From contig JBMSHD010000055.1 of assembly GCA_049416425.1 (NCBI GenBank), forward strand, positions 1 through 14,319: a stretch of 14,319 nt of DNA, given 5' to 3'. Below the pieces are notes generated by a model. The model made no database searches. It was not told the origin of the DNA and worked only from the letters and a program-made list of their open reading frames with translations. Positions 13,767 through 14,319 of the stretch are shown here, in pieces. Positions within the stretch are counted from its first letter, which is position 1; each line of letters opens with the position of its first letter. The DNA comes from JBMSHD01 sp049416425. Its GTDB lineage: Bacteria > Pseudomonadota > Gammaproteobacteria > Francisellales > Francisellaceae. Both the position numbers and the translations under genes were made by a program.

Positions 13767-14319
13767 TCACAAATCTCCTAAATTGCCTTCCCGCTCAAGC
13801 CATATTTTCCGGTCACCGGCACGCTTTTTAGACAACATCTCATCCAAGGCTTCATAGTCGATACTGACATTTTCAGACAGATTTAACTGTACAAGCCTTC
13901 TGGTATCAGGGGACATCGTCGACTCTTTCAATTGTGATGGATTCATCTCACCCAAGCCCTTAAAGCGCAATACACTTGGTTTTGCCGATTTTTTATCCGC
14001 GGCGATTTTATGCAAGATGGCTTCTTTCTCTTCCTCATCAAGCGCATAATGGACTTCTTTCGCCACATCAATACGATATAAAGGCGGCATGGCAACATAG
14101 ACGTGACCCGCTTTGACCAGCGGCGCAAAATGTTTCAGAAACAAGGCGCACAATAATGTGGCGATATGCAGCCCATCGGAATCGGCATCGGCCAGAATGC
14201 AAATCTTTCCGTAACGCAGGCCATCAAGTTCATCGGAGCCAGGATCAACACCGATGGCCACGGCAATATCATGAATCTCCTGTGATGCTAAAATATCATG
14301 AGAATCAACTTCCCAGCTG
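13767..14319 (-). CDS. parE: DNA topoisomerase IV subunit B, C-terminal part (truncated by window edge)
   Basis: The C-terminal 183 residues of ParE, the ATPase and DNA-gate subunit that with ParC decatenates daughter chromosomes. The frame stays open to the window edge (WEVDSHDILASQEIHDIAVA, then IGVDPGSDELDG), so the gene begins outside; the GTG at 14261 is an internal valine codon and not the start. The TOPRIM metal site is LRYGKICILADADSDGLHIA with its DADSD acidic cluster, followed by HVYVAMPPLYRI and RFKGLGEMNPSQL, the conserved C-terminal element of type IIA B subunits. The sequence tracks E. coli ParE rather than GyrB: it lacks the long GyrB insertion between LYRI and RFKGLGEM, and it has the ParE-like tail DRKIWLEREGNLGDL. 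Confidence 0.96.
   Translation of the reverse strand, partial: SWEVDSHDILASQEIHDIAVAIGVDPGSDELDGLRYGKICILADADSDGLHIATLLCALFLKHFAPLVKAGHVYVAMPPLYRIDVAKEVHYALDEEEKEAILHKIAADKKSAKPSVLRFKGLGEMNPSQLKESTMSPDTRRLVQLNLSENVSIDYEALDEMLSKKRAGDRKIWLEREGNLGDL

Noticed and set aside
13767..14261. A 164-residue ORF starting at GTG 14261 as a separate gene
   Set aside because: The frame continues to the window edge with conserved ParE residues, so the GTG is an internal valine codon.

Overview
The window looks like a stretch of gammaproteobacterial chromosome with a moderate-to-low GC content. TrpR- and ZntB-type proteins, GlnE, the LPS heptosyltransferase WaaF, MetK of exactly the E. coli length and a ParE tail are all recognisable by motif. 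WaaF implies a Gram-negative cell with a heptose-containing LPS core. I cannot place the genus. There is no insertion sequence, phage gene, CRISPR array, tRNA or rRNA, and no obvious transferred island. No complete novel multi-gene system is visible; the interest lies in individual genes and in small palindromes next to start codons.

Layout, left to right. A reverse-strand ROK-family sugar kinase (121-1011) is divergent from a forward ZntB/CorA-type transporter (1094-2065). A bidirectional terminator near 2071-2103 separates zntB from the convergent groES-groEL operon (groEL 2171-3823, groES 3877-4170), which has a clear sigma32 heat-shock promoter at 4245-4273. Further reverse-strand genes lie upstream: a coiled-coil protein with a KfrA-like N-terminus (4330-5175), a 68-residue unknown protein (5260-5466) and methionine aminopeptidase (5474-6337).

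From 6507 the forward strand carries a TrpR-family repressor and a GNAT acetyltransferase (probable operon), then glnE (7366-10041), a small CHCC zinc-finger protein whose stop codon overlaps the waaF start (10092-11314 for the pair), an OmpR-type response regulator with a degenerate receiver (11545-12363) and metK (12586-13740). The window ends inside a reverse-strand parE, convergent with metK.

The genes serve mostly separate housekeeping roles: protein folding (GroESL), protein N-terminal processing (Map), nitrogen control of glutamine synthetase (GlnE), LPS core synthesis (WaaF), SAM synthesis (MetK), chromosome decatenation (ParE) and zinc handling (ZntB). The points most worth following are the response regulator lacking its acidic pair and conserved lysine, with 21-bp-spaced direct repeats ahead of its promoter; the KfrA-like protein just upstream of groESL; the inverted repeats abutting the start codons of zntB and trpR; and the hairpin-rich leader of metK, which matches no SAM riboswitch I know.
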